The translations under genes and the position numbers were made by a program. The notes under the pieces were generated by a model that saw only the letters and a list, made by a program, of their open reading frames with translations, was not told the DNA's origin and did no database searches. A DNA stretch of 64,000 nt, taken from the NCBI GenBank assembly GCA_910587555.1, contig CAJULV010000008.1, positions 1 through 64,000 of the forward strand. Direction: 5' to 3'. The DNA comes from an uncultured Acetatifactor sp. (GTDB taxonomy: Bacteria > Bacillota > Clostridia > Lachnospirales > Lachnospiraceae). Below are positions 1-7,858 of the stretch, one piece after another (the stretch's first letter is position 1; each line of letters starts with the position of its first letter).

Positions 1-845
1 AAGAACACCGGGCCGAAGAGCATGTAGGAGCTGACCTCCATTTTCCGTTCGATATAAGTGGAATCCCGGATGGAGCACAGTACAATGCCTGCCACATAGG
101 CGCCTGTGATGTCTGCTATCCCGAAATACCGCTCTGCCGCATAGGAAAAGAAAAAGCACAGCGCCAGTCCCAGAATGGGAATCCTGCGGGTATGGGGATA
201 ACGGTCATCCAGACGTTTGAAAATCTGGAACAGGATAATGCCCACCACCAAAGCCATGGCAAAGAAGAGGACTGTGGAGAGAACCACTTTGCCGGGATTG
301 GAGTCCGGACTCTTAAAGCCGATGACAAAGGTCAGCACAATGATGCCCAACACGTCGTCGATAATGGCGGCGCTTAGGATGGTGGTGCCCACCTTTCCCT
401 TCAGCTTGCCCAGTTCCTTCAGGGCCTCCACCGTAATGCTCACACTGGTGGCGGTCATAATCACGCCGATGAAGACGGCGGTGTAGAACTTCTCCGAACC
501 CCAGGGCGCAGCGCCGTACATGCCCATGTACAGCAGAGCGCCGCCCACCAGGGGAATAAACACACCGGCGCAGGCGATGAGAAAGGCCACAGGCCCTGTT
601 TTCATCAGATCTTTCAGATTTGTCTCCAGTCCGGCGGAGAACATCAGCAGAACCACGCCTACCTCTGCCATCTGCACCAGGAAATCCGTCTGTTCCACCA
701 GCCCCAGAAGACTGGGGCCGATGAGCAGCCCGGCCACGATTTCACCAACCACCATGGGCGCCTTGCATTTTCTGGCCAGAATGCCGAAAACTTTTGCAAA
801 CACGATGATGATTGCCAGATCCTTAAAAATACTGTAAGCTTCCAT
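1..845 (-). CDS. cation/proton antiporter (KefB/CPA2-like), C-terminus cut by window edge
   Basis: The reverse strand reads from ATG at 845 with no stop to base 1, so about 281 N-terminal residues are visible. It begins MEAYSIFKDLAIIIVFAK and continues with hydrophobic helices typical of the Na+/H+ exchanger fold: a Gly-rich GEIVAGLLIGPSLLG segment near residue 35, an MFSAGLETNL segment near residue 70, and a conserved-looking IIDDVLGI motif around residue 160, whose Asp pair is expected to bind the transported cation and proton. Known members exchange Na+ or K+ for protons in the cytoplasmic membrane. The ribosome site AAGGGAG lies 12 bases upstream. The gene faces away from its right-hand neighbours and appears to be its own unit. 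Family is fairly sure; the ion is not. Confidence 0.85.
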   Translation of the reverse strand, partial: MEAYSIFKDLAIIIVFAKVFGILARKCKAPMVVGEIVAGLLIGPSLLGLVEQTDFLVQMAEVGVVLLMFSAGLETNLKDLMKTGPVAFLIACAGVFIPLVGGALLYMGMYGAAPWGSEKFYTAVFIGVIMTATSVSITVEALKELGKLKGKVGTTILSAAIIDDVLGIIVLTFVIGFKSPDSNPGKVVLSTVLFFAMALVVGIILFQIFKRLDDRYPHTRRIPILGLALCFFFSYAAERYFGIADITGAYVAGIVLCSIRDSTYIERKMEVSSYMLFGPVF

Positions 846-1149
846 AATAAAATAATCACTCCCTTGTAAAATTTATAAGCAAGAGGCGTTAACCTCTTTC
901 TTTCTGATTATATGCTGCAGATCAGTGTTTTCGCGTTTTACGTGCATTCTCATAACGGTGCGTTCTCCTGTCTGAACCGTTGCGAAAAATCTGCTGCGAA
1001 TCTCCGCTGCAGACCGCCGGCAGGATGCTTTTATTCATTTACTTAGTTTCCTGCTGTAAAATGCGGCGCTCCGCAGTATGGATATGTACCCAAACACACG
1101 AAAGAATATCCGCGGAAGCGTATTGCCTCAGCGGATATCCTACATTCAC
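846..1149. other. leader/intergenic region of the antiporter gene
   Basis: No gene is seen here. A short inverted repeat, AAGAGG at 881-886 and CCTCTT at 893-898, sits in the presumed 5' leader of the antiporter mRNA. A TATAAT-like -10 on the minus strand (907-912) lacks a good -35. No known riboswitch was recognised. Confidence 0.4.
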
Positions 1150-1392
1150 TTATGCTTGAGATTTCAAATCATTATAAACGGCCATATAGAAATTCAGCAG
1201 CAGCTGATTCGTGGTTTCCCGGTATCGGACCACATTCCCGAAAGCCCTGGCTTTTGCCTGTCCCATATTATTCCCCGGCACATGCATATCGCCGCTTTCA
1301 CAGTCGGACATACCCGCAGGGCCGTCTACCACCGCAAGCAGGTAGTCAGTCTGATTCCGGACCGCTCTGATCTGGTCAAAACAATAGGCCAT
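1150..1392 (-). CDS. short unrecognised protein, possibly the remnant of a larger gene
   Basis: The 80-residue frame starts at ATG 1392 but has no good ribosome site. The same frame stays open about 38 codons further upstream (to about 1476) without any ATG, GTG or TTG start, so the true start is unclear. The residues look protein-like rather than random (AVVDGPAGMSD, VPGNNMGQAKARAFGNVV), and the GC-rich codon choice fits the neighbours. I do not recognise the family. A near-perfect sigma-A promoter lies just upstream on the same strand. It could be the C-terminal part of a decayed gene whose 5' end was lost, or a real small gene using an unusual start codon. Confidence 0.35.
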   Translation of the reverse strand: MAYCFDQIRAVRNQTDYLLAVVDGPAGMSDCESGDMHVPGNNMGQAKARAFGNVVRYRETTNQLLLNFYMAVYNDLKSQA

Positions 1393-1480
1393 GCCGATTT
1401 CTCTGCCTGTTTTCGGGGGGTGAGGGCCGCATCCGGTGAATGCCGTTTTTGTAATGGATGCCTTCCCAATTCACAACTCT

Positions 1481-1509
1481 ACTATAGTAAAAAACAGCGG
1501 CGTTGTCAA
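1481..1509 (-). promoter_or_regulatory. sigma-A promoter facing the 1150-1392 frame
   Basis: On the minus strand TTGACA (1504-1509) and TATAGT (1481-1486) are separated by exactly 17 bases. It is one of the best promoters in the window, yet it points at an ORF with no clear start. Confidence 0.65.
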
Positions 1510-1680
1510 GATGGATTTCTTAAATTTGTCCATGCGTTTTGGTCTGACATGGCATAATATTTCTGCAGCTTGTCTGTCATGACGTCATATTTCAATTGTT
1601 ACAGGCGTTGCTGCTTTTCACTGCTGCATTTTACGGAGGAGAAGGTCGAACAGCTGCCGGTAACTGCGGTATTCTGATTT

Positions 1681-2118
1681 CTAATGTTGAATGGCTGCAA
1701 TTTTTCGGCAGACATCGTCAATGTCCGTTTGTTCGGAAATTACATGGATGTCGTGAGGTTCCATGTCAAAACTGCCATGCTTTTTTTCCAGCATAGCGGC
1801 TACCGGCGCCGGCAGATTACCATGCATACGCACGGCAAACCGTGTTTTTATGACCTCCAGATCTGCGGTTACCAAAACCCGGATGCTTCCGTCCGGCAAC
1901 AACGGCAAGTGTTCCCTTTCCGAAATAACATAGATAATATTCTCACCGTTGACGGCTTCACGCAGCTTTGTCCGGAAAGACTGCAATGCGGCCGCTTCAT
2001 TCTTTTCCAGGCGAAGATAATCTCTGCCGGTATAAATCTGAGCGTTTATGTGTTCTTTTAACTTGGCTGCAAGGGTAGATTTCCCGGTACAGCTTTCACC
2101 AAAAATTCCGATTACCAT
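1681..2118 (-). CDS. small P-loop nucleoside/nucleotide kinase-like protein
   Basis: This 145-residue protein starts at ATG 2118 behind AGGAG with good spacing. A Walker A loop, GESCTGKST, lies at residues 7-15, right after the first beta strand (MVIGIF), as in adenylate-, cytidylate- and shikimate-kinase-like proteins. RVLVTADLEVIKTRF near the middle fits the strand and following helix, and an Arg-rich segment (RFAVRMHG) could serve as a lid. It is shorter than standard cytidylate kinase. The substrate cannot be told. It lies 59 bases downstream of the aminopeptidase-like gene on the same strand and may share its transcript. P-loop kinase fold is likely; exact function unknown. Confidence 0.7.
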   Translation of the reverse strand: MVIGIFGESCTGKSTLAAKLKEHINAQIYTGRDYLRLEKNEAAALQSFRTKLREAVNGENIIYVISEREHLPLLPDGSIRVLVTADLEVIKTRFAVRMHGNLPAPVAAMLEKKHGSFDMEPHDIHVISEQTDIDDVCRKIAAIQH

Positions 2119-2177
2119 GATTGTACACTCCTGTCAGTTATAATAAAATATTCTGTATTACAAATTATTTTGATTGT

Positions 2178-3170
2178 TTATTCGCTTATTGTTACCGTAC
2201 CATGGCCGACAAAATCGATGTGGTCCGAAGCCGTATTTGTACCGCCGAACATATTGTTGGCGCCAACTGCAATGTGAAAAGTGCCGCACATTTTTTCATC
2301 CAAAGCGGTATACCCGCACAGTTCCGTCACGTTGGGGTTCATGCCGAAGCCAAGCTCACAGACGACTCTGTTTTCCGGCGGCTGCTTCTCAAAAAAGGCG
2401 GTGATATCGGGCTGATTGCTGCCGGTTATCTGCCCGTTTCCGATATACAGCAGGACATGCTCGTATTTCGTACCGTCAAGGTAAAAAGATTCAAAATAAA
2501 CCGTCCCCTGGGTTTTGTCTTCCACAGGGGCGATGTAAATTTCTCCGCAGGGAAGATCGCCGTCCCCGGCGTCAATATGCCACACTCTGTTGGTTAGATC
2601 AAAAGAAAGTTCACAATCCTTTCCCGTCCGGAGCAGCACGTTATCCGATCCCTCAAAGCGGTCCTTCGCCTGCCTGCAAACCTCGTAAACAGCGGCGTAA
2701 TCAATGTCATAGGCGCTTTCCATACGCCGGATATAATCCTGCGGGTTGAGGCCGGATTCCTCTGCGTTGGCCGCAGTGGGAATTCTGATCTGTGTAAAAC
2801 GCTTACAGTTTATGAATTTTGAAAAGAGCTGCGCCATATATTTGCGGTAAAGCGCAAACTTGTCATGCGCAATTTCATACCCAAGCACAACAGGGCGATA
2901 GGTGAAAATGTCCAGGACCGCGTCAAACTGAGCAAATAAATAAAAATATTGCTCACCAAAGCAGCTTTCCTGTGCGCAAAGGAAAATATCCCTGTTTACA
3001 GATCGGGACTGCTGCAGCAATAAGGGGGTGGCACCGAGTTCCGCAACAGCCGCCATGAAGCTGTTTGCAATCTCCTTGTCAGTATCCTCGCCCCAGAAAT
3101 GAATAAGGATCATTTCGCCGGAAGATATGCCGATGGCTTTGACAATTTTAGATACCATTTTTCTGTTCAT
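2178..3170 (-). CDS. M29-type aminopeptidase-like protein
   Basis: The 330-residue protein resembles M29 (AmpS/aminopeptidase T) metallopeptidases, cytoplasmic enzymes that remove N-terminal residues using two divalent metals. Supporting features are the C-terminal block with CELGFGMNPN near residue 270 and a following segment containing EKMCGTFHIAVG, GGTN and a final SDHIDFVG. These match the part of M29 enzymes that carries the metal ligands (Glu, His, Asp). The N-terminal half is alpha/beta and more divergent. It is shorter than typical M29 proteins (about 370-410 residues), so loss of activity or a changed role is possible. The start ATG 3170 is preceded by GGAGG at a slightly long spacing, and a strong promoter lies 30 bases further up. 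Confidence 0.7.
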   Translation of the reverse strand: MNRKMVSKIVKAIGISSGEMILIHFWGEDTDKEIANSFMAAVAELGATPLLLQQSRSVNRDIFLCAQESCFGEQYFYLFAQFDAVLDIFTYRPVVLGYEIAHDKFALYRKYMAQLFSKFINCKRFTQIRIPTAANAEESGLNPQDYIRRMESAYDIDYAAVYEVCRQAKDRFEGSDNVLLRTGKDCELSFDLTNRVWHIDAGDGDLPCGEIYIAPVEDKTQGTVYFESFYLDGTKYEHVLLYIGNGQITGSNQPDITAFFEKQPPENRVVCELGFGMNPNVTELCGYTALDEKMCGTFHIAVGANNMFGGTNTASDHIDFVGHGTVTISE

Positions 3171-3198
3171 ATAATTTCAAACCTCCAGTCTGGTTTTG

Positions 3199-3227
3199 AT
3201 TATATCAAAATAGCATCAAAATTTCAA
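3199..3227 (-). promoter_or_regulatory. sigma-A promoter of the M29-like peptidase gene
   Basis: On the minus strand TTGAAA (3222-3227) and TATAAT (3199-3204) are 17 bases apart, about 30 bases before the start codon at 3170. Confidence 0.7.
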
Positions 3228-3353
3228 GTTTAATTTTATAACTATAAAAATAAATACAAGATATTGTTTTTGCCAAATGCGAAGGCGTGATTTCGTTTCA
3301 GGAATGTTGCCCGCGAGCTGCTGTATTTTAGATGATTCTATTTGGAAATATGC

Positions 3354-3457
3354 TGATAGAAACACTGTGATGGAAATACTCTGATAAAAATACCCTGATA
3401 GAAACACTCCGATAGAAAAACTCTGATAGAGACATACTGATCGAAGTATTCTGATTG
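3354..3457. repeat. 14-bp tandem repeat, seven units plus a partial
   Basis: Seven consecutive 14-base units start at 3354, 3368, 3382, 3396, 3410, 3424 and 3438, each a variant of TGATAGAAACACTC, followed by a partial unit at 3452. The TGAT/CGAT start and the adenine run are the best kept parts. The period is not a multiple of three, so it is not a protein repeat; the Phe/Leu-rich frames across it on the minus strand are artefacts. Function unknown: iteron-like protein binding site, slippage-prone array or decayed element are all possible. Confidence 0.85.
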
Positions 3458-3682
3458 GGCCGGAGACAGCTGTATTCAAATAAGAAGTGGATGGGCGGCG
3501 TAAGAAGGGGAAAACTGGTATGAAAGGGGAACGAAGAAAAGCAGCCCGGGAGTCTGGCTGCCTGGCCGGCACACTCTGCGGAGCTTGGCAAGGCGCCTGT
3601 GGAGACGGAGTGTGCCGGGGAACCTGCGCTCTGTGATTCCCGCGGGCAGAATGCCGCGAGGGTCACTGGCTTTGCAGCGCTA

Positions 3683-3780
3683 CAAGATTGATGCCCCGTT
3701 GCTTGCAGCGGGGGTTGTTGTACGCTCAAAACGTCGATTTCTCAAGATACTATTTTGATGCCCCGTCAGCGGGGGTGTTG
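3683..3780. repeat. pair of imperfect 38-base repeats with CCCCG/CGGGG dyads
   Basis: Copies at 3683-3720 and 3743-3780 start exactly 60 bases apart. Both begin CAAGAT, contain TGATGCCCCGT and CAGCGGGGG, and end TGTTG. Internal insertions differ (TGCTTG in the first, ACTATTT in the second), yet total length is the same. Each can fold through CCCCG and CGGGG. Only two copies exist and they are not identical, so this is not called a CRISPR array. Confidence 0.6.
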
Positions 3781-3882
3781 ACTTGTACTGCGGTATCTTC
3801 AAATATAAATGATACCTGGCGAAAAAATAGCGGTTAGGGACCTGGGGCGGCCATGAGGGGAAGAAACCGGAACAGGGCGTGC

Positions 3883-4683
3883 CTAAATATGTAAGTCTTT
3901 CCTGCAGAATACGGTAATTCCCGTCGTGTAAAGGGCAATGGCACAGAGCAGTAAAGCCAGCGTTCCGATGACGGCACTTCCTTCATTTGCGGCGATACCG
4001 TTTGCGTCAAAAAAGGTGAAGAATGTAAAATATCTGATTACATCGGCTTTTTCGCCTGCATTTGCCAGCATCTGAAGGACATACATAAGCGCCGGGATAC
4101 CCGCTCCAAATGCAACACTGTATTTTGTGTCCGAAAAGACACAGGAGGACAGGAAACAGATGCTGCCGATAAACAAATGCAGGCATAAAAGGGCGCCATT
4201 TAATTTGAGCAGCTCCCATATTGCAAGTTCTCCCGGAAAACTCGTTCCCGCAATTGCCGCTTCCAGCCCGGTTGTATAGGCCAAGAGCAGCAATATTCCG
4301 CTGATAAGGACCGACATCTGCGTTACTGCCACGGTCCTGCGCTTTACGGGTGCCGCTAACAAGGTAACCATGGAGCCTTTATCCGCATATTTGGCGATAA
4401 GGCCGTTGCCGCGCAGAATACAGAATACCATGGGGAAAATCAACAAAATAAATCCGTAGAGATAGGAAATCATAAAGCCGATCAGGCTTGTTGCGCCTGT
4501 GCACATTCCCACCGAAGCCATCACCTCCGGCATTACCTCATAAAAGCTGTCTAAAGTCGCCATCATCTCCGGGTCATACATGCTGATAATAATGGAAACA
4601 TACATGGATATAATGGCAGCAAATATAATGAGCATTTTGAGGCTGCCCTTCATCTCCCGTTTGTATAAAGTCATATTAAGCAT
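3883..4683 (-). CDS. ABC-2 type exporter permease
   Basis: The 266-residue protein has about six hydrophobic segments: near the N-terminus (MLIIFAAIISMYVSIII), at about 70-90, and four more toward the C-terminus. This is the layout of ABC-2 permeases of the antibiotic/lantibiotic or lipid export type. A long loop with acidic residues precedes the second segment, as in bcrB-like partners. The start ATG 4683 overlaps the last 8 bases of the upstream ATPase gene, so the two are co-translated and form one exporter. Export direction is inferred from the family; the cargo is unknown. Confidence 0.82.
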   Translation of the reverse strand: MLNMTLYKREMKGSLKMLIIFAAIISMYVSIIISMYDPEMMATLDSFYEVMPEVMASVGMCTGATSLIGFMISYLYGFILLIFPMVFCILRGNGLIAKYADKGSMVTLLAAPVKRRTVAVTQMSVLISGILLLLAYTTGLEAAIAGTSFPGELAIWELLKLNGALLCLHLFIGSICFLSSCVFSDTKYSVAFGAGIPALMYVLQMLANAGEKADVIRYFTFFTFFDANGIAANEGSAVIGTLALLLCAIALYTTGITVFCRKDLHI

Positions 4684-5494
4684 TTTCCTTACCTCCGTAG
4701 TAATTCATAAAGATTGCTTCCAGGCTTTGTTTCGCCGCAACCGTAACAAGATTACCGTCGCATGTTCCGTCAAAATCTCTTGCAAAATCCGCTGCCAGCT
4801 TCGGCGAATCCAAACGGACGGTATATGTGTGCATATGGCGCTCTCTTAAGGTTTCAACCGCGTCAACCGTTACAAGTTTTCCGCTTCGGATAATGCCGAT
4901 ACGGTCACAGGTGCGCTCCACTTCCTCAAACATATGGCTTGACAGAAGGATGGTTTTGCCCTTCTTTTTTTCTTCTGCAATCAGCTCAATAAAGCGATTC
5001 TGCATCAAAGGGTCAAGCCCGCTTGTTGGCTCATCCAGAATCAGGATGTCAGGGTCGTGCATAAAGGCAGCGACAATGCCGATTTTTTGTTTCATTCCCT
5101 TGCTCATTTTTTTGATTTTACCTTTCGGGTCCAACGCAAACCGTTCAAGCATTTCCTGCATTCGGCTGCCTTTGCCTGCGTTTCGGTAATCCGAAACAAA
5201 TTTGAGAAACTTTTTGCCGCCCATATCGTCAAAAAAACTGATTTCTCCGGGAATATATCCCAGCCTTTTTTGAATTTCATCCCGATTTTTCCAGCAATCC
5301 AAACCGGAAATCTGACAGTAGCCCGCTTCAGGCCTGATAAATCCCATCAAATGACGGATTGTTGTAGTCTTACCGGCACCGTTCGGACCCAGAAATCCAA
5401 AGGCCTCGCCCTTTCGCACTTGAATGGATACGTCGAATATTCCTTTTCCCGCGCCGTAATCCCGGGTCAGGTTTTGAATATTTATTACATGCAT
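4676..5494 (-). CDS. ABC exporter ATP-binding protein (BcrA/CcmA-like)
   Basis: This 272-residue ATPase has Walker A GPNGAGKTTT (about residue 32), Q-loop region, a variant signature MSKGMKQK in place of LSGGQ, Walker B ILILDEPTSGLD and the switch His in LLSSHMFEE. The SKGMKQK signature is usual in the drug/lantibiotic exporter branch, so the change is not a defect. I chose ATG 5494 because AAAGGAGG lies 7 bases before it; the upstream in-frame TTG at 5515 would overlap that ribosome site. It forms an operon with the permease that follows and is driven by a promoter at 5543-5570. Confidence 0.9.
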   Translation of the reverse strand: MHVINIQNLTRDYGAGKGIFDVSIQVRKGEAFGFLGPNGAGKTTTIRHLMGFIRPEAGYCQISGLDCWKNRDEIQKRLGYIPGEISFFDDMGGKKFLKFVSDYRNAGKGSRMQEMLERFALDPKGKIKKMSKGMKQKIGIVAAFMHDPDILILDEPTSGLDPLMQNRFIELIAEEKKKGKTILLSSHMFEEVERTCDRIGIIRSGKLVTVDAVETLRERHMHTYTVRLDSPKLAADFARDFDGTCDGNLVTVAAKQSLEAIFMNYYGGKENA

Positions 5495-5542
5495 TGAAAA
5501 TCCTCCTTTGACCAATCGGTTTCATTGTTTTGCTTATTTCAC

Positions 5543-5570
5543 ATTATATCGGATTGGCTTGAATTTTCAA
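5543..5570 (-). promoter_or_regulatory. promoter of the ABC exporter operon, with possible operator
   Basis: On the minus strand TTGAAA (5565-5570) and TATAAT (5543-5548) are 16 bases apart. Hexamers CCAATC (5512-5517) and GATTGG (5552-5557) form an inverted repeat around the -10 and start region, a plausible repressor site, though the arms are short and far apart. Confidence 0.6.
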
Positions 5571-5611
5571 GGGGGTATGCTGTCAGGGGCATGTGACGCA
5601 TCTGGGGCATT

Positions 5612-5643
5612 GTAACAGTTCGGACAGGGCGCTGAACTGTTAC
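5612..5643. repeat. 32-bp palindromic repeat, copy A
   Basis: Perfect 10-base arms GTAACAGTTC (5612-5621) and GAACTGTTAC (5634-5643) enclose a 12-base loop containing GACAGGGCGCT. It matches 29 of 32 positions of a second copy at 60774-60805. It lies between two divergent operons and could form a strong RNA or DNA hairpin. There is no T-run, so it is not a standard terminator. Confidence 0.8.
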
Positions 5644-5757
5644 TACGGAACTGTTGCAGGGAGGCGTATTGTGAGAAAACGGTTGAAAAGGAAAATCACA
5701 TGCGTTATCATATTGGATGGAATCGGCGTATGCCGGGAAATACAGGAGGGTGCAATT

Positions 5758-6720
5758 ATGGTCGCAAAACCGAATTATACAAAACGTTTTTGCATATTTT
5801 TTCTATTTATGCTGCTTTGTACTGCGGCGGGGTGTCTGGCTGCCTGCGGCAGGAAAGAGCAGGAGGCGGGCGGAAGCGGCGGATATGCTTTTACGGACGA
5901 CCTGGGGCGCGAAGTGGTGGTCACTTCCTGCGAGCGGGTGGCCGTTTTGCTGGGAAGCTATGCGGATATGTGGGTGCTTGCGGGCGGGGAGGTCTGTGCG
6001 GCGCCGGAGGATGCCTTTGACGATTTTGACCTGCCGCTGTCTGAGGAAACGGTGAATCTGGGTGAGACGAAACGGTTAAGCCTGGAGCTGCTGTTGTCCG
6101 CGGAGCCGGACCTGGTGCTTGCCAGTACGAATACTGCGCAGCATCTGGAATGGCAGGAGTCCTTAGAGGGAGCAGGGATTACCACGGCCTATTTTGACGT
6201 GTCCTGCTTTGAGGATTATCTGAGGGTACTGAAGGTTTGTACCGATATCACCGGGCGTCCGGAGCGCTACAAACAGTATGGAGAGGATATTCGGAAACAA
6301 ATAGGCGAAATAATGGAAAAGCATGCGGATGAGGAAGCCCGGACAGTGCTGTTTATGCGGGCATCCGCCACCAGTATCCGGGCTAAGGGCAACGGCGGCA
6401 ATGTGTTTGGCGAGATGCTGGAGAGCCTGGGCTGCGTCAACATTGCGGATACCAATGAGAGCCTCCTGGAAAATCTGAGTGCGGAGAGTATTCTGCTCCA
6501 GAATCCGGAGTTTATCTTCATTGTGCAGTCCGGTGACGATGCGGAAGGGACCCGGAAAAATATAGAAGTCATGTTTGACGAAAATCCGTTGTGGAATGAG
6601 CTGGATGCCGTTAAAAACTGTAGGGTTCACATTCTGGACAAACATCTCTACAACCTCAAGCCCAATGCGCGCTGGGCGGAGGCCTACGAGAAGCTGGCGG
6701 AGATTTTATATGGGGAATAA
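5758..6720 (+). CDS. iron/heme/cobalamin-type ABC transporter substrate-binding lipoprotein
   Basis: The 320-residue protein starts at ATG 5758 behind AGGAGGG. A signal peptide with a hydrophobic core (FCIFFLFMLLCTAAG) ends in a lipobox, LAAC, so it should be lipid-anchored outside the membrane. The mature part has the TroA/BtuF-FhuD fold features: an opening FTDDLGREVVV strand, SLELLLSAEPDLVLAS, and a C-terminal WAEAYEKLAEILYG helix. Such proteins deliver siderophores, heme or cobalamin to a FecCD-type importer. The next gene, the permease, overlaps its stop by 11 bases, and an ATPase follows, completing the transporter. Ligand not determinable; no cobalamin riboswitch is visible upstream. 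Confidence 0.88.
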   Translation: MVAKPNYTKRFCIFFLFMLLCTAAGCLAACGRKEQEAGGSGGYAFTDDLGREVVVTSCERVAVLLGSYADMWVLAGGEVCAAPEDAFDDFDLPLSEETVNLGETKRLSLELLLSAEPDLVLASTNTAQHLEWQESLEGAGITTAYFDVSCFEDYLRVLKVCTDITGRPERYKQYGEDIRKQIGEIMEKHADEEARTVLFMRASATSIRAKGNGGNVFGEMLESLGCVNIADTNESLLENLSAESILLQNPEFIFIVQSGDDAEGTRKNIEVMFDENPLWNELDAVKNCRVHILDKHLYNLKPNARWAEAYEKLAEILYGE

Positions 6721-7747
6721 GAGGTTCCGCAGCTTCTGCGCTGAATTGAAGAAACAATTCAGGAGATATTACCCTGTATGGGGGATTGCCGTCTGTGTTC
6801 TGGCGGTGGTTCTCAGCCTGTGCCTCGGCAACATTCATTTTTCACCCATGGAGCTTCCGGGTATCCTGCGGGGAGACGGGGGGAATGTGAAGCGGAGCAT
6901 TCTGCTGTATGCCAGGCTTCCCCGAACGCTGGCTTCCCTTTTTGCGGGGGCGGCACTGGCGGTATCGGGAGCCGTGCTGCAGAATGTGCTGGCAAACCGT
7001 CTGGCGTCGCCGGGCATTATCGGCGTCAATGCGGGAGCCGGGCTGGGGATTACGCTGTGCTGCAGCCTGGGAGTCCTGTCCGGTTTCTGGGTTTCCGCCG
7101 CGGCTTTCGCGGGAAGTATGGCCGGCATCCTCTTCATCTTCGCCTTTTCCTGTCGATTTCGCGCTTCTAAAACCGCGGTGATTTTGAGCGGTGTAGCATT
7201 GAATAGTATACTGAATGCCGTCAGTGAATCCCTGACGGTTCTGGACACGGAGCTTGCGATGCTGAGCATTGATTTCCGTGTGGGAGGTTTTTCCGCCGTA
7301 TCCTACACGCGCCTGATTCCCGCCGCGGGGCTGATTGCAGCAGGGATGCTTGTTCTGTTTACTTTGTGCAATGAGCTGGACGTACTGGCGCTTGGAGATG
7401 AGACGGCCCGGGGGCTGGGTATGCAGGTGGGGCGGTATCGTATGTTTTTTTTACTGCTGGCCGCGTTGCTGGCGGGAGCCGCGGTCAGCTTTGCGGGGCT
7501 TCTGGGGTTTGTGGGGCTGATAGTACCGCATTTTGTCCGTGGAATTACCGGGAATGAGAGCAGGAAGCTCCTGCCCATGTGTACCGTGGCAGGGGCGGGC
7601 TTTGTCACCTTATGCGACCTGGCTTCCCGGCTGGTGTTCGCGCCCTATGAGCTGCCTGTGGGCATACTGATGTCGGTGGTGGGGGGACCGGTGTTTTTAT
7701 TTCTGCTGGTGCGCGGCAGAGGAGGCCATGGACGGGAGGCAGGGTGA
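6710..7747 (+). CDS. FecCD/BtuC-family ABC importer permease
   Basis: This 345-residue membrane protein has about ten hydrophobic helices and the hallmarks of the FecCD family: an LARLPRTLASLFAGAALAVSGAVLQ-type N-terminal region (around residue 60), NPLASP-like residues (ANRLASPGIIGVNAGAGL), and a cytoplasmic coupling segment near GLLGFVGLIVPHFVR. The start ATG 6710 sits inside the end of the binding-protein gene with GGCGGAG upstream, giving translational coupling. A longer in-frame reading from 6575 would overlap the previous gene by 140 bases and is rejected. It forms the membrane channel for the ligand captured by the upstream lipoprotein. Confidence 0.9.
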   Translation: MGNKRFRSFCAELKKQFRRYYPVWGIAVCVLAVVLSLCLGNIHFSPMELPGILRGDGGNVKRSILLYARLPRTLASLFAGAALAVSGAVLQNVLANRLASPGIIGVNAGAGLGITLCCSLGVLSGFWVSAAAFAGSMAGILFIFAFSCRFRASKTAVILSGVALNSILNAVSESLTVLDTELAMLSIDFRVGGFSAVSYTRLIPAAGLIAAGMLVLFTLCNELDVLALGDETARGLGMQVGRYRMFFLLLAALLAGAAVSFAGLLGFVGLIVPHFVRGITGNESRKLLPMCTVAGAGFVTLCDLASRLVFAPYELPVGILMSVVGGPVFLFLLVRGRGGHGREAG

Positions 7748-7858
7748 CGCATTCCGGATGCTGCGCCTCCCGGCATATTCCGGGTAAAGAGGAAAAAGCC
7801 CAGCAACGGCCGGAATTTCGCATGCAGGACGGTCCAGGGAGGATTCAGGAGCAATATT

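Larger units (their letters stand above)
3171..3882. other. 712-base intergenic region with repeats and no convincing gene
   Basis: Between the peptidase promoter and the 3' end of the ABC permease lie the 14-bp tandem array (3354-3457), a GC-richer stretch (3460-3680) with no good frame, and two related GC-rich hairpin repeats (3683-3780). The minus-strand frames crossing it are low-complexity readings of the repeats. No integrase, att site or RNA gene was recognised. Confidence 0.6.

Noticed and set aside
3216..3729. Minus-strand frames of 118 and 133 codons
   Set aside because: They are low-complexity translations of the 14-bp tandem repeat and neighbouring GC-rich sequence, with no ribosome sites.
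3683..3780. CRISPR array
   Set aside because: Only two copies, not identical, with internal insertions and no cas genes in the window.
5581..5757. Cobalamin riboswitch ahead of the FecCD-type operon
   Set aside because: No B12 box-like sequence is visible; the only structure is the 32-bp palindromic repeat.
6575..6709. Extended N-terminus of the FecCD permease
   Set aside because: It would overlap the binding-protein gene by 146 bases and encode a Ser/Thr/Arg-rich shadow sequence; ATG 6710 has its own ribosome site.
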